DNA of 64,000 nt from Streptantibioticus ferralitis. Its GTDB lineage: Bacteria > Actinomycetota > Actinomycetes > Streptomycetales > Streptomycetaceae. A program made the position numbers and the translations under genes. Below the pieces are notes generated by a model. The model did no database searches and was not told the origin of the DNA. It saw nothing but the letters and a program-made list of their open reading frames with translations. Position 1 is the first letter of the stretch, and each line of letters begins with the position of its first letter. Shown here in pieces: positions 44,092 through 52,449 of the stretch. The DNA is taken from positions 124,001 to 188,000 of the forward strand of contig NZ_JARHTQ010000006.1 of the NCBI RefSeq assembly GCF_029223525.1, given 5' to 3'.

Positions 44092-45306
44092 TCACTCCTG
44101 GGCCTGCTGTGAGTGCTTGGGCAGGAGCCCGACGAGCAGCAGGGTCAGGAAGTACAGGCCGGCGCAGATGGCGAAGATCAGTCGTGCGGCGGCGAAGTAG
44201 GAGTGGGCAGAAGGATGTCCCACGCGGGCGAAGAACGCGGTGCCCAGGGCGGCGACGCCGATGGCGTTGGCGAACTGCTGGACGGCGTTGAGCATGCCCG
44301 CGCCGGTACCGACTTCCTCGGCGGTGGCGTCGCCGAGGATGAAGTCGAACAGCGGGATGAACACCAGGCCCGCGCCAAAGCCGGTCAGGAACAGCGACGG
44401 TGTCAGCTTCCACACGGTGATGCCGGTGCCCCAGTGGGCGGTGGACCACCACAGGGCGAGCACACCGATGACGGCGATGGACAGCCCGATGTGCAGGGCG
44501 GCACGCCCCAGCTTCGCCGCGAGCGTTCCGCCGCCGAGCAGAACGGCGACGGCGGTGCCCAGGGCCCAGGGGATCAGCGTCAGGCCGGTGTGCAGCGGCG
44601 TCCAACCCATGCCGAGCTGCAGCAGCAGGTTGATGACCAGGACGAACGCGCTCAGCGCGCCGTAGAACCCGGCGACGACCATCAGGCCGACCACGAAGCT
44701 GCGTTTGCGGAACAGGGAGGGCGCGATGACCGGGTGGCTGCTGCGGCGCTCGGAGACGACGAACAGGGCGAGCATCACGACCGAGCCGGCCATCATGGTG
44801 TAGGTCCAGGCCGGCCAGTCGAGTTCGCGTCCCTGGATGAGCGGGATGACCAGCAGGGCGGAGCCGGCGGTGAGCAGGCCCACGCCGGTCAGGTCGAGGC
44901 GGGCGCTGGGATCCTCGCCGCCGCGGCGGGGCGGCACGCGCCAGCCGAGCGCGAGGGCGATGACGCCGAAGGGCACGTTGATCAGGAAGATCGAGCGCCA
45001 CTGGCTGCCGAACAGGTCCAGGTGCAGCAGCCAGCCGGCGAGGATCGGCCCGACGACCGTGGCCAGGCCCATGATCGGGCCGAACGGCATCAGCGCCCTG
45101 CGCAGGAGTTCAGGCGGGAAGACGATCTTCACCAGCGCCATGCCCTGCGGGATCAGCACGGATCCGAACAGGCCCTGCAGCAGTCGCGCGACGATCAGCA
45201 AGGCGGGGGTGCGGGCGAGGTTGGCGACGCTGAAGTCGATGAGATCCATGATCTCGCCGAGGAAGACGACAACAAGTACGAGCCACGCGGCGCGCAGGGG
45301 CAGCAC
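44092..45306 (-). CDS. MFS drug exporter (DHA2 type) with internal deletion
   Basis: The product has 404 residues from GTG 45306. Most of a 14-helix DHA2/QacA-type exporter is present: first helix AAWLVLVVVFLGEIMDLID, ARLLQGLFGSVLIPQGMALV, then the GPILAGWLL and SIFLINVPFGV boxes and the C-terminal half. Between MDLID (about residue 24) and TPALLIVARLLQG (about 32-44), some 55-60 residues normally holding helices 2-3 and motif A are missing, with the frame kept. It is probably non-functional or altered. The divergent TetR gene with GAAC-N3-GTTC sites should control it. Confidence 0.82.
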   Translation of the reverse strand: MLPLRAAWLVLVVVFLGEIMDLIDFSVANLARTPALLIVARLLQGLFGSVLIPQGMALVKIVFPPELLRRALMPFGPIMGLATVVGPILAGWLLHLDLFGSQWRSIFLINVPFGVIALALGWRVPPRRGGEDPSARLDLTGVGLLTAGSALLVIPLIQGRELDWPAWTYTMMAGSVVMLALFVVSERRSSHPVIAPSLFRKRSFVVGLMVVAGFYGALSAFVLVINLLLQLGMGWTPLHTGLTLIPWALGTAVAVLLGGGTLAAKLGRAALHIGLSIAVIGVLALWWSTAHWGTGITVWKLTPSLFLTGFGAGLVFIPLFDFILGDATAEEVGTGAGMLNAVQQFANAIGVAALGTAFFARVGHPSAHSYFAAARLIFAICAGLYFLTLLLVGLLPKHSQQAQE

Positions 45307-45384
45307 GGCACTGGCGCCGGGTGCGGAGCATTGTTCGAGAGCAACGAACGCAATTCGATATTAGAACGCTGCTCGCGTCAAAGG

Positions 45385-45416
45385 GAACACCGTTCGTCAC
45401 ATGCAGAACGGGGTTC
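45385..45416. promoter_or_regulatory. Two TetR operators GAAC-N3-GTTC
   Basis: GAACACCGTTC (45385-45395) and GAACGGGGTTC (45406-45416) have centres 21 bp apart, two helical turns, between the divergent MFS and TetR genes. A matching pair occurs at 56461-56489 before the paralogous TetR gene. Confidence 0.8.
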
Positions 45417-45438
45417 GCTCATCCGGTATGCTCGGGAC

Positions 45439-46152
45439 ATGCCACCGACTCCTCAGCAACGGCGCGCAGCGCGGCACCATCAGCCTGTTCCCGATACGAG
45501 TGCGCCCCTGGCACGAGGTCGGCGAGCGGAGCCGATCACGGTGGACGCCGTCGTCGACGCAGCGCTCGACATCGTGGCGCGCGAGGGCTACGAGGCCCTG
45601 ACCATGCGCGGCGTGGCAGCCGCTTTGCAGACCGGACCGGCGTCGCTGTACGCCCACGTCGTCAACAAGGACGACCTGGACGAGCTGCTCATCGGCCGCC
45701 TGTGTGCCGAGATCGACCTGCCCGAGCCGGACCCCGCCGTCTGGCGGCGGCAGATCACCAGCGTCTGCACCCAGATGCGCGACCAGTACCTGCGCTACCC
45801 CGGCATCTCCCGGGCCGCGCTCGCTGCCGCCCCCACCAACGAGGACACGCTGCGCCTTGCCGAAGGCATGCTCGCCATCCTGCTCGCCGGAGGCATCGCC
45901 CCGCAGACGGCCGCCTGGGGCATCGACTCCCTGACGCTCTACGTCAACGCCTACACCCTTGAGGTCTCCCTGCTCAGCCACTCCGGCAACGAGTGGGTCG
46001 TCAGCCGGGACGAGCTGCTGAGCCGGTTCTCCAAGCTGCCCGACACCTTCCCGCAGACCAAGCGCTATGCCGCCGAACTCACCGCAGGAACCGACCACGA
46101 ACGCTTCGACTTCACCGTGAAGCTGATGCTCGACGGTCTCGCGCGCCGCTGA
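45439..46152 (+). CDS. TetR/AcrR-family regulator (TetR_C_1 type)
   Basis: The product has 237 residues from ATG 45439. A basic, proline-rich N-terminus of about 30 residues precedes the HTH (ITVDAVVDAALDIVAREGYEALTMRGVAAALQTGPASLYAHVVNKDDLDELL, about 33-85); the C-terminal domain is of the tetracycline-repressor type. It probably represses the divergent MFS-SDR operon through the two GAAC-N3-GTTC sites. A close paralog, now frameshifted, lies at 56511. Confidence 0.92.
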   Translation: MPPTPQQRRAARHHQPVPDTSAPLARGRRAEPITVDAVVDAALDIVAREGYEALTMRGVAAALQTGPASLYAHVVNKDDLDELLIGRLCAEIDLPEPDPAVWRRQITSVCTQMRDQYLRYPGISRAALAAAPTNEDTLRLAEGMLAILLAGGIAPQTAAWGIDSLTLYVNAYTLEVSLLSHSGNEWVVSRDELLSRFSKLPDTFPQTKRYAAELTAGTDHERFDFTVKLMLDGLARR

Positions 46153-46440
46153 GGCCAGTCCGCGCAGGCGCGCCGGAGCGGCGCAGCCCTGCCGTGTACT
46201 TGGCCGGCGGCCTGCTTGGCGCCGGGCTGGAACAGGCGGAAGGCCCAGCCGGGGCAGTCCTCGCCGATCTCGGCGACGGTAGCCTTCCACTCCCCGCATC
46301 CGGCCTCCCGGCACAGAGCCAACCCGTTGCCGTTGAGGACTTTCGAAACCCGCACCGTGCTCACGATCCGCCGCTGCGCTGCCCGGATCCTCGCCTCGTC
46401 GCGGTGTCCCTGGATGGCCGCCGTCCGCGCAGGTCAACGA
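46150..46440 (-). other. Possible coding remnant with Cys-rich motif
   Basis: A minus-strand frame reads a helical HRDEARIRAAQRRI, then LALCREAGCGEWKATV and EDCPGWAFRLFQPG, with codon use like real genes and a pattern of three cysteines. A GTG at 46364 is a possible start. It runs into the end of the TetR gene in antisense, so only the central part can be real. It is not recognised and may be a fragment left by the mobile elements nearby. Confidence 0.3.
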
Positions 46441-46500
46441 GCCGGATAGCCGGACACTCCGGTGCGACTCCCCGTCACCGGACCGCCCCCGGTACCGCGC

Positions 46501-46595
46501 TCATTCCTCGTCCGTGGCGTCCTTGTCGCGCAGAGGCCGCAGGCCGCCGGGGTCGGGGAGCTGGAAGGAGTAGCGGCCCAACATCTCCTTATGTG
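46501..46595 (-). mobile_element. Tn3-family transposase, extreme C-terminal remnant
   Basis: About 30 codons ending at TGA 46501-46503 read MLGRYSFQLPDPGGLRPLRD and an acidic tail, nearly the same as the Tn3 transposase tail at 52247-52447. The rest of the transposase is missing. No gene is seen between 46596 and 46691. Confidence 0.75.
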
Positions 46596-46691
46596 GGCAG
46601 TTCAAGTTGATCAACCTTCGGCGTGTTGTGAGGGTGCGGCAACTGTGGGGCCGGTGCGGCGGGTGTCAGTGGGCTTCGCTTGGATGGCTCC

Positions 46692-47366
46692 GTGTCGGTG
46701 CATGAAGTGATCAAGCAGCTGCCTGCCATCGCGACGGTCCACGACCGGTCCAGGGCCCTGGCGATGTTGGATGCCGTTCTGAGCCCTGAGTGGGAGTGGA
46801 GGTACTACTACTTCGATTCCGGCTGGTCGCCGGGCGAGGAGATGGCCTCGATGAGGGACGGCGCCGGCAACGACTACGCCATCGGGTTCTCCGCTGCTGG
46901 GGTGTATGCCCAGGCATGCGACCACGAGTCGCCGATGTCTCCGTATCACGTTTCGCCTCCGGCCCCCTGGCCTGGGCTCTTCGACTCGGTCCCTGATGTC
47001 TTTCGTCCCTATGTGGACGAGCCCGCCTTCGCCGACCACAACGGACTGCCGCGAGCGACCGTCTGCTTCTGGCGCGAGAGCTCCGACAGCCAGTGGAGGT
47101 GTGGCGAAGTCGTTGTGCCGACCGAGGACGTGGACGACGCCGACGGTGCTGAGTGGCTGTTCGATGTGCTCATCGCGGGCAGTGCCGATGCCTACCGGGA
47201 GTTCGCCGAGGAGGTCTTCGAGGTCACGCTGGACCTGGACGCGGTCCAGGCGGTTTTTGATCTCAAGCCGCTGACCCAGGAGATCGTCTCGGCGTTGAAC
47301 CCGGAAGTGACACTTGGTGATCTGGCCAAGGACATCGTCCAGATCGGTTACCCGACGACCGCGTGA
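46692..47366 (+). CDS. Hypothetical protein, immunity- or IS-associated type
   Basis: The product has 224 residues from GTG 46692. It is acidic and rich in aromatic residues (YYYFDSGWSPGEEMASMRDG; PYHVSPPAPWPGLFDSVPDVF), with no signal peptide or membrane segment. The make-up resembles small cytoplasmic immunity-like or SUKH-like proteins of actinobacteria, but I cannot assign a family. It lies alone among mobile-element remnants. Confidence 0.6.
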   Translation: MSVHEVIKQLPAIATVHDRSRALAMLDAVLSPEWEWRYYYFDSGWSPGEEMASMRDGAGNDYAIGFSAAGVYAQACDHESPMSPYHVSPPAPWPGLFDSVPDVFRPYVDEPAFADHNGLPRATVCFWRESSDSQWRCGEVVVPTEDVDDADGAEWLFDVLIAGSADAYREFAEEVFEVTLDLDAVQAVFDLKPLTQEIVSALNPEVTLGDLAKDIVQIGYPTTA

Positions 47367-47447
47367 GCGCCGGCGGCCAGCGTGAAGCGGCTGGCCATGT
47401 CGGACTTCAATCGGGCGGGCCAAGGCGGGATTCCTCCGGGCCGTCGG
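47367..47447. other. Short gap before integrase remnant
   Basis: Nothing recognisable is present here. Likewise 47682-47891, downstream on the plus strand, holds no gene that matches a known family. Confidence 0.4.
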
Positions 47448-47681
47448 TGGGTCGAGGGGCTGGCCAAGGTCGGTCAGCAGCTTCTCGATGCGGTCGGCGG
47501 TGCAGCGGTGGCGTTCGACCTCTCGATCCCAGCCGTGATTGGCGGCGTCGGTGGCGAGGGCGTGCTCGACCTTGCGCCGTGCTCGCAGCCGCGGCGCGTA
47601 GGCGGGTGTAGTGACGAACTTCGCGCAGGTCAGGTAGAGGTCGCACTCGCAGGGGCTGGCTCTGTAGGCGAGACCTGACAC
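47448..47681 (-). mobile_element. Site-specific integrase, C-terminal remnant
   Basis: About 78 codons read ECDLYLTCAKFVTTPAYAPR, a lysine/arginine-rich helix, then HGWDREVERHRCTADRIEKL and LTDLGQP. This CxLYLTCxKFVTTPxYAPRL pattern is the C-terminal tail of large actinobacterial tyrosine integrases carried by plasmids and transposons. The catalytic domain and start are missing. Confidence 0.65.
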
Positions 47682-47891
47682 CGCTTGTCGACGAGTTGTG
47701 ACAGCGCTGGTCGATGACAGCGTCGCGAAATGTCGGTGAGAAGTGACACCACCTCGGAGCTGGAGCCGCGCTCGCGGGCTGAGTTGTGGCCGTCCAAGGG
47801 GCGGCCAGGGATGCACTCTCCGTTCCATACCGGACTGGCCACCAGCACGGTGAACACGGTGCGCAAGGCGCCGTGCGAGCCCCGCCCTTCC

Positions 47892-47939
47892 TGTAAAGCA
47901 AGCTTGACAACCGCCGAGAGGTGACAAGTAAGCTTTACA
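47892..47939. promoter_or_regulatory. Inverted pair of 18-bp operators before the XRE gene, with TTGACA box
   Basis: TGTAAAGC-N3-CTTG-N-CA occurs at 47892-47909 on the plus strand and again in inverse orientation at 47922-47939; 15 of 18 bases agree. TTGACA at 47904-47909 could be the -35 element. The second site ends 2 bases before the GTG start, so binding would block initiation. This is a convincing autoregulatory arrangement. Confidence 0.75.
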
Positions 47940-47940
47940 C

Positions 47941-48153
47941 GTGCGAAACAGCGTCAGGGAACTGCGGTCGTCACGAGGGCTCTCTCAGGGCCAACTGGGC
48001 ACGGCCCTCGGGGTCTCCCGGCAGACGATCAACGCCATCGAGACCGAGCGGTACACACCTTCCCTGCCGCTCGCCCTGTCCATGGCCAAGTTCTTCAAGG
48101 TCAGCGTTGAGGAGATGTTTCATGCCGATGAGGGCCCAGCAGATGACCAGTAG
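47941..48153 (+). CDS. XRE-family helix-turn-helix regulator
   Basis: The product has 70 residues, a single Cro/CI-type HTH domain (VRELRSSRGLSQGQLGTALGVSRQTINAIETERYTPSLPLALSMAKFFKVSVEEMF). The YozG-type short form usually precedes a small membrane protein gene, as here. The GTG start immediately follows an operator half, so the mRNA may be leaderless. It overlaps the next gene by 11 bases. Confidence 0.9.
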   Translation: MRNSVRELRSSRGLSQGQLGTALGVSRQTINAIETERYTPSLPLALSMAKFFKVSVEEMFHADEGPADDQ

Positions 48154-48529
48154 CACAGCGAGGTGGTCCGTCCCCGGCTTCTTCCTCGTTCTCGGAGGCG
48201 CCTGCCTCGTGGCCGCGACTTTCGGAGGCCGCCTCGCTCTCGGCCTGGTGACGTTCGGGATCCTGGCGGTCTGCAGTCTCGCCTTAATGCTGCTGGGACG
48301 CCGGAGCGAGACCTACCGGGGCCTCACCGAGAAGGAACCCGACGAGCGCTTCGCCCGGATCGCAGGGCGAGCCTGGGCCGGCACGGGCGTGGTGCTTACC
48401 GTGGGGAATCTCAGCGCCTTCATCGGTGACCTGGCCTCCGGACGAAGCGGCGATCCGTACTTCTGGTTCGTGGCCACCGCCGCCATCACCTACGTCGCGT
48501 TCGTCGTCTTTTGGTCTCGGCATACCTGA
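48143..48529 (+). CDS. Small integral membrane protein paired with XRE regulator
   Basis: The product has 128 residues from ATG 48143 (GAGGG 8 bases upstream; ATG 48128 is an alternative). There are about four hydrophobic segments: VPGFFLVLGGACLVAATFGG, LALGLVTFGILAVCSLALML, GTGVVLTVGNLSAFIGDL and FWFVATAAITYVAFVVFW. It resembles DUF2178/DUF3796-like proteins that partner with short XRE regulators. Function unknown; it may be the membrane sensor or the target of the regulator. Confidence 0.8.
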   Translation: MTSSTARWSVPGFFLVLGGACLVAATFGGRLALGLVTFGILAVCSLALMLLGRRSETYRGLTEKEPDERFARIAGRAWAGTGVVLTVGNLSAFIGDLASGRSGDPYFWFVATAAITYVAFVVFWSRHT

Positions 48530-48535
48530 GACCCT

Positions 48536-48551
48536 GTCGCCCCCCGGCGAC
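48536..48551. terminator. Short hairpin after the membrane gene
   Basis: GTCGCC and GGCGAC form a 6-bp stem around a 4-base C loop just after the stop codon. Confidence 0.4.
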
Positions 48552-48730
48552 CATCCCAGCTGACCCTACTGAGGCCCGTGGGACTGGTAGACCCGCATGT
48601 TCAGGTGCCGCGTATTCCAACGGCATCGCCTCCCGCTCGGCCACCTAGTCGCGTGACGGGATCACAAGGGAGCCGCAATGCCTGGCCCCGCGCAATAGGT
48701 TGTTGATCAACCCCCGTATGGTTTCTGGCC

Positions 48731-49702
48731 ATGTGGCCAGGAGAGCAACGCGATGATCCGCCGATACCGTCCCCGCTGGACCCTCCTCTCCCGCCGCCGA
48801 ATTTTGCTCGGCCGACCGGTTTCGGACCAGCGCCTGCGCCATGGCAGCCACAGCCCGCCTACCCGCAACAGCCGCCGTATCAGCCAGCCTTCGGCTCTGC
48901 TCCCGTGCAACCAGGGCCGCAGACTCCGCCTGGCCGGAGCCGCCGCGCGGTGATCGGGGTGGCGATCGGTGCCGCGCTCGCGGTGATCGCCACGGGCGTG
49001 GGCGTCACCTTGGCGCTGCACAGCGGCGGCAAGAAGACGACGGAAAGCAAACGACCCGTCGCGTCGCCTTCTCCAAGTCAGACAACCAACCAACCGCAGG
49101 GCGACACCCCTAACAGCAGCGGAGGCGATGTCCAACCCGTGGTGGCCGGTTGGCAGGTAGTGGAGCACGGTAGCCTCAACGTCGCCTTTGACGTACCGAA
49201 AGACTGGACCGTCGAACCCGCGCAGGCCACCGTGAGCTTCAACGGGGCCGACGGCTTCCCGGCGGTCATGGCGGGAGGGGTGGCTGAGTACAAGCCGAAC
49301 TACTGCTCGAAGGGGAACACGGTGGGCGTCGCGGGAACCCGTCCCGTCGATGACGCCAAGAATCTCCAGGACGCCGCCGTGACGAGCGCGGAGGACTGGG
49401 TCTACTACGGCTTCACCGACCCCACGAGCAAGCAGCACGGGACGCTGAAGTACACGCCAGCGGCGCCATTTTCCAACCAGCACGGCATCACCGGCTACGC
49501 CGCGGAGGCAACCGCCAGCGACGTTCCCAAGGCCAACCAGTGCACCACAGACGGCGCCGCCTACACGGTCGCCTGGCTCGGGGACGACGGCAAACCCGTG
49601 GTGGCCGTGATCCTCACGAACACCACGGGACCTGAACAGGTCTCGCCGCAGACCATCACCACCGTCGAAGGAAGCCTTCGACGGATCCATTCAGCTTCAT
49701 GA
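48731..49702 (+). CDS. Proline-rich single-pass membrane protein with extracellular domain
   Basis: The product has 323 residues from ATG 48731. The cytoplasmic N-terminus (1-70) is rich in Pro, Gln and Ala. One transmembrane helix (VIGVAIGAALAVIATGVGVTLAL, about 74-96) is followed by a Ser/Thr/Pro linker and a folded outer domain (about 135-323) with two Cys (NYCSKG and NQCTTD) that may form a disulfide. The outer domain resembles those of actinobacterial DUF8017-type membrane proteins. Function unknown. A 70-bp perfect palindrome begins directly after its stop codon. Confidence 0.75.
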   Translation: MWPGEQRDDPPIPSPLDPPLPPPNFARPTGFGPAPAPWQPQPAYPQQPPYQPAFGSAPVQPGPQTPPGRSRRAVIGVAIGAALAVIATGVGVTLALHSGGKKTTESKRPVASPSPSQTTNQPQGDTPNSSGGDVQPVVAGWQVVEHGSLNVAFDVPKDWTVEPAQATVSFNGADGFPAVMAGGVAEYKPNYCSKGNTVGVAGTRPVDDAKNLQDAAVTSAEDWVYYGFTDPTSKQHGTLKYTPAAPFSNQHGITGYAAEATASDVPKANQCTTDGAAYTVAWLGDDGKPVVAVILTNTTGPEQVSPQTITTVEGSLRRIHSAS

Positions 49703-49772
49703 GGCAGTTGGAGGAGGTACCCGCGAAGCGGCCCCCGCGGGGGCCGCTTCGCGGGTACCTCCTCCAACTGCC
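49703..49772. repeat. 70-bp perfect palindrome
   Basis: All 70 bases are self-complementary: two 34-base arms (left arm begins GGCAGTTGGAGGAGGTACCC) around a central GC. It begins at the first base after the stop codon of the membrane protein gene and ends 44 bases before the integrase start. RNA from it would form a very stable hairpin and so terminate transcription. The length and perfection are beyond what a terminator needs; it may also be two abutting element ends or a recombination product. Confidence 0.95.
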
Positions 49773-49815
49773 ATAAGCATGCGAGCCGAAAAGGCAACAG
49801 AATAGCCTCTGAACT

Positions 49816-50790
49816 GTGAGTTCACGTCAACGCGCGGGGTCGTTCTCCCGGGGCGGCGCGTACTGGCCGGGGTGCAGGCGCTGCACGGCGCGGTGTTGCC
49901 GTCCGCGGGCGGTGACGGCCGAGAGGACGGACCCGGTCCTCGCGGGCGGGGTGTTCCCAGCGGCCTTGGCAGCCGAAACGGCGAGGGCCTCGGTAGCTTG
50001 GCACCTCGAACTGCTCTGGGGCACCGCGGCGGTCAACACCTGGAACTCCCGCCGGGCCGGGGTGCTGTCCTGGCTCGGCTGGTGCCGCGAGCGCGGCTAC
50101 GAGGGCCCGGCGGTTCCGGCCTGGGCGAAGCGGCTGGCGGTGCCGGACTCCGAGACCCCGGCCCGCTCGAAGATGACGATCGACCGGCTGATCGCCCGGC
50201 GCGAGGTGCACCTGCGGGAGAAGACGCTGTGGAGGATGCTCTACGAGACCTCGGGCCGGGCGGAGGAGATCCTGGGCGTCAACATCGAGGACCTGGACTT
50301 CGCCGGACGCCGCTGCCCGGTCAAGGCGAAAGGCGCTCGGACCAAGGCCCACCGCCGCGGCCAGGCCCGCGAGGACTACGTGCTGGAGACCGTCTACTGG
50401 GACGCCGGCACCGCCCGGCTCCTGCCGCGGCTGCTGAAGGGCCGCACCCGCGGACCGGTGTTCGTCACCCACCGAAAGCCCGGCCCCGGCAAGGTCGTCA
50501 GCCCGCGCGACGTCTGCCCCGACACCGGGTTCGCCCGGCTGTCGTACGGGCAGGCCCGCGCGCTGCTCGACGAGCACACCGCGCTGCGGGGGCCGGGAAC
50601 GGGCTGGGATCTGCACGAGTACCGTCACTCCGCCCTGACCCATCTCGGCGAACAGGGCGCGTCGCTGCTGATGCTGATGGCGAAGTCACGGCACAAGAAG
50701 CCGGAAAATGTCCGCCGCTACTTCAAACCGTCCCCGGATGCCATTGCCGAGCTCACCAGCTTGCTCGGCCCCGGCGACAGCCACCGGTGA
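49816..50790 (+). CDS. Tyrosine recombinase (phage-type integrase)
   Basis: The product has about 324 residues from GTG 49816. The catalytic domain shows the first Arg in [19 protein letters not shown] (about 152), the HEYRH box (about 276-280), and the catalytic Tyr in NVRRYFKPS (about 306). Residues 1-30 do not resemble the family ([14 protein letters not shown]), so the true start may lie further in, or the N-terminus may be damaged. It probably drove integration of DNA in this island. A mutated copy of its last 75 codons lies at 42956-43182. Confidence 0.85.
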   Translation: MSSRQRAGSFSRGGAYWPGCRRCTARCCRPRAVTAERTDPVLAGGVFPAALAAETARASVAWHLELLWGTAAVNTWNSRRAGVLSWLGWCRERGYEGPAVPAWAKRLAVPDSETPARSKMTIDRLIARREVHLREKTLWRMLYETSGRAEEILGVNIEDLDFAGRRCPVKAKGARTKAHRRGQAREDYVLETVYWDAGTARLLPRLLKGRTRGPVFVTHRKPGPGKVVSPRDVCPDTGFARLSYGQARALLDEHTALRGPGTGWDLHEYRHSALTHLGEQGASLLMLMAKSRHKKPENVRRYFKPSPDAIAELTSLLGPGDSHR

Positions 50791-50937
50791 ATGTGCGGTG
50801 CTGCCGTCACCGGTACGTATCCGCTTCCATGCCGCCAACGGTCCGATGATGGCGAGCCGTGGGCGGGACTGGGCCAGCTGCTAGAATGCACGCGTTGGCC
50901 TTCGGCGCCCCAACGGGTGTGTCCGGAGGCTTTTTTC

Positions 50938-52161
50938 ATGCCTTCTGACACATCTGCGTCCAGCACGCTTCCCACCACCAGCTACCGTGGCCTGCTCCGC
51001 AACCGTGAGTTCGCCGGCTTGTATGCCAGCTTCACACTGACGGTCGCCGCGAGCACCTTGTCGGGCTTCGCGCTCGGCACGCTGGTCAACCATCAGACCA
51101 AGTCCCCGTTCCTGACAGCCGTGAGCATGTACGGCGCCACGTTCGCGACGGTCCTCGGTGCGCTGACGCTGATGTCGGTCGCGGACGGAAGCCGTCCTCG
51201 CCGGACCCTCGTCGCGCTCCAGTGCGTCTCGCTCGTGGGTGTTGCCGCACAGGCGGTTCCAGGGCTGCCGCTCGCTGCCCGGTTCGGGCTGCTCCTTGTA
51301 CTGGGGTTCTTCCAGTCCTTGGGAACGGGAACGCGGATGGGGCTGCTCGCCGAGGTGGTGCCGACCTCCACGTATGCACTGGCACGTTCGCTGATGAACA
51401 TCACCTCGGGCGGCATGGCCATCCTCGGCTACGCCATCGGCGCCGTACTCCTGCGGTACCTGAGCCCGCAAGAGGTCTTCGTCACCGCGACAGCCCTGAC
51501 CGGAGCCGGATTGATCATTGTGGCGGTGACTGTCCGGGAACACTCGATCCGTCTGACCCGTCGCCCCGGACTGCGCCAGACCTGGACCACGAACATCGCG
51601 CTCTTCTCCCACTCCGGCCAACGCGCGCTGCTGCTGAATCTGTGGGTCCCCAACGGCCTGATCGTCGGCTGCGAGGCCCTGTTCATCTCCTACGCCCCCA
51701 ATCACGCTGGCGCCTTCCTGGCCGCCGGATCGGCAGGCATGCTCCTCGGTGACCTGACTGTCGGGCGACTGCTCACCGCCGAGCAGCGACGCCGCTATGC
51801 ATTCGCCCTGCGACTGCTGCTCGCCATCCCTTATCTGTTGTTCGCCATCCACCCGCCCGTGCTGGTGGCGACAGCCGCAGTGTTCATCGCCAGTGCCGGG
51901 TTCGCCGCCACCCTGCCGCTCCAGGAGCAGCTCCTCGCGCTGACCCCCGATCCGGTCCGTGGCCAGGTCCAGGGAGTTGAGTCCGCCGGCCGGATGACGT
52001 GGCAGGGCATCGGAGCCGCGATCGCCGGCGGCGTTGCCCAGCATTTCACCCCCGGCACGGCCATCACTGCTGTGGCCGCAATCTCTGTCGCCATCACTGT
52101 CTTCTCCCGGCCCTTCGTGGTCCGCGCCCAAGCCGTCCGTGTCGAGACGGCCAACGCATAA
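50938..52161 (+). CDS. MFS transporter
   Basis: The product has 407 residues from ATG 50938, with GGAGG 7-8 bases upstream. About 12 hydrophobic segments are seen. A degenerate motif A appears as SVADGSRPRRTL (about 80-91). The sequence is typical of actinobacterial MFS exporters of unknown substrate. It follows the integrase by 147 bases and ends 85 bases before a Tn3 remnant on the other strand, so it is cargo in a mobile context. Confidence 0.88.
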   Translation: MPSDTSASSTLPTTSYRGLLRNREFAGLYASFTLTVAASTLSGFALGTLVNHQTKSPFLTAVSMYGATFATVLGALTLMSVADGSRPRRTLVALQCVSLVGVAAQAVPGLPLAARFGLLLVLGFFQSLGTGTRMGLLAEVVPTSTYALARSLMNITSGGMAILGYAIGAVLLRYLSPQEVFVTATALTGAGLIIVAVTVREHSIRLTRRPGLRQTWTTNIALFSHSGQRALLLNLWVPNGLIVGCEALFISYAPNHAGAFLAAGSAGMLLGDLTVGRLLTAEQRRRYAFALRLLLAIPYLLFAIHPPVLVATAAVFIASAGFAATLPLQEQLLALTPDPVRGQVQGVESAGRMTWQGIGAAIAGGVAQHFTPGTAITAVAAISVAITVFSRPFVVRAQAVRVETANA

Positions 52162-52246
52162 GCCAACCCGAGTCGGTAGCCGATTACACGAGCCTTCCAC
52201 GACGGCATGAGCGGCGGGCACGGCCGGACGCGCCCGCCGCGCTTCG

Positions 52247-52447
52247 CTACTCGTCGGCGGCCTCGGCTTCACGGAGGGGCCGGAGGCCGCCCGGCAGGTC
52301 GGGGAGCTGGAAGGAGTAGCGGCCCAACATGTTGACGTGGTGGCGCACGAACGGGGAGAGGCGGGCCACGTCCTCGTCCGCCACGTCGAAGCCGTCCGCC
52401 CGCAGCTGGTTCACGGCGGCGTCGGTGTACCGCGTCGTGAACAGCGA
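52247..52447 (-). mobile_element. Tn3-family transposase, C-terminal remnant
   Basis: About 66 codons end at TAG 52247-52249. They read RYTDAAVNQLRADGFDVAD, DEDVARLSPFVRHHVNMLG, RYSFQLPDLPGGLRPLRE and an acidic tail, the conserved end of Tn3 transposases. At 52448-52455 the homology changes without a gap to an IS110 transposase, so an IS110 copy or a deletion joined the two. Confidence 0.85.
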
Positions 52448-52449
52448 TC

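Noticed and set aside
43268-45001. Single 577-residue minus-strand protein covering SDR and upstream sequence
   Set aside because: The part before ATG 43999 is an out-of-frame reading of the MFS gene; the SDR start has its own ribosome binding site.
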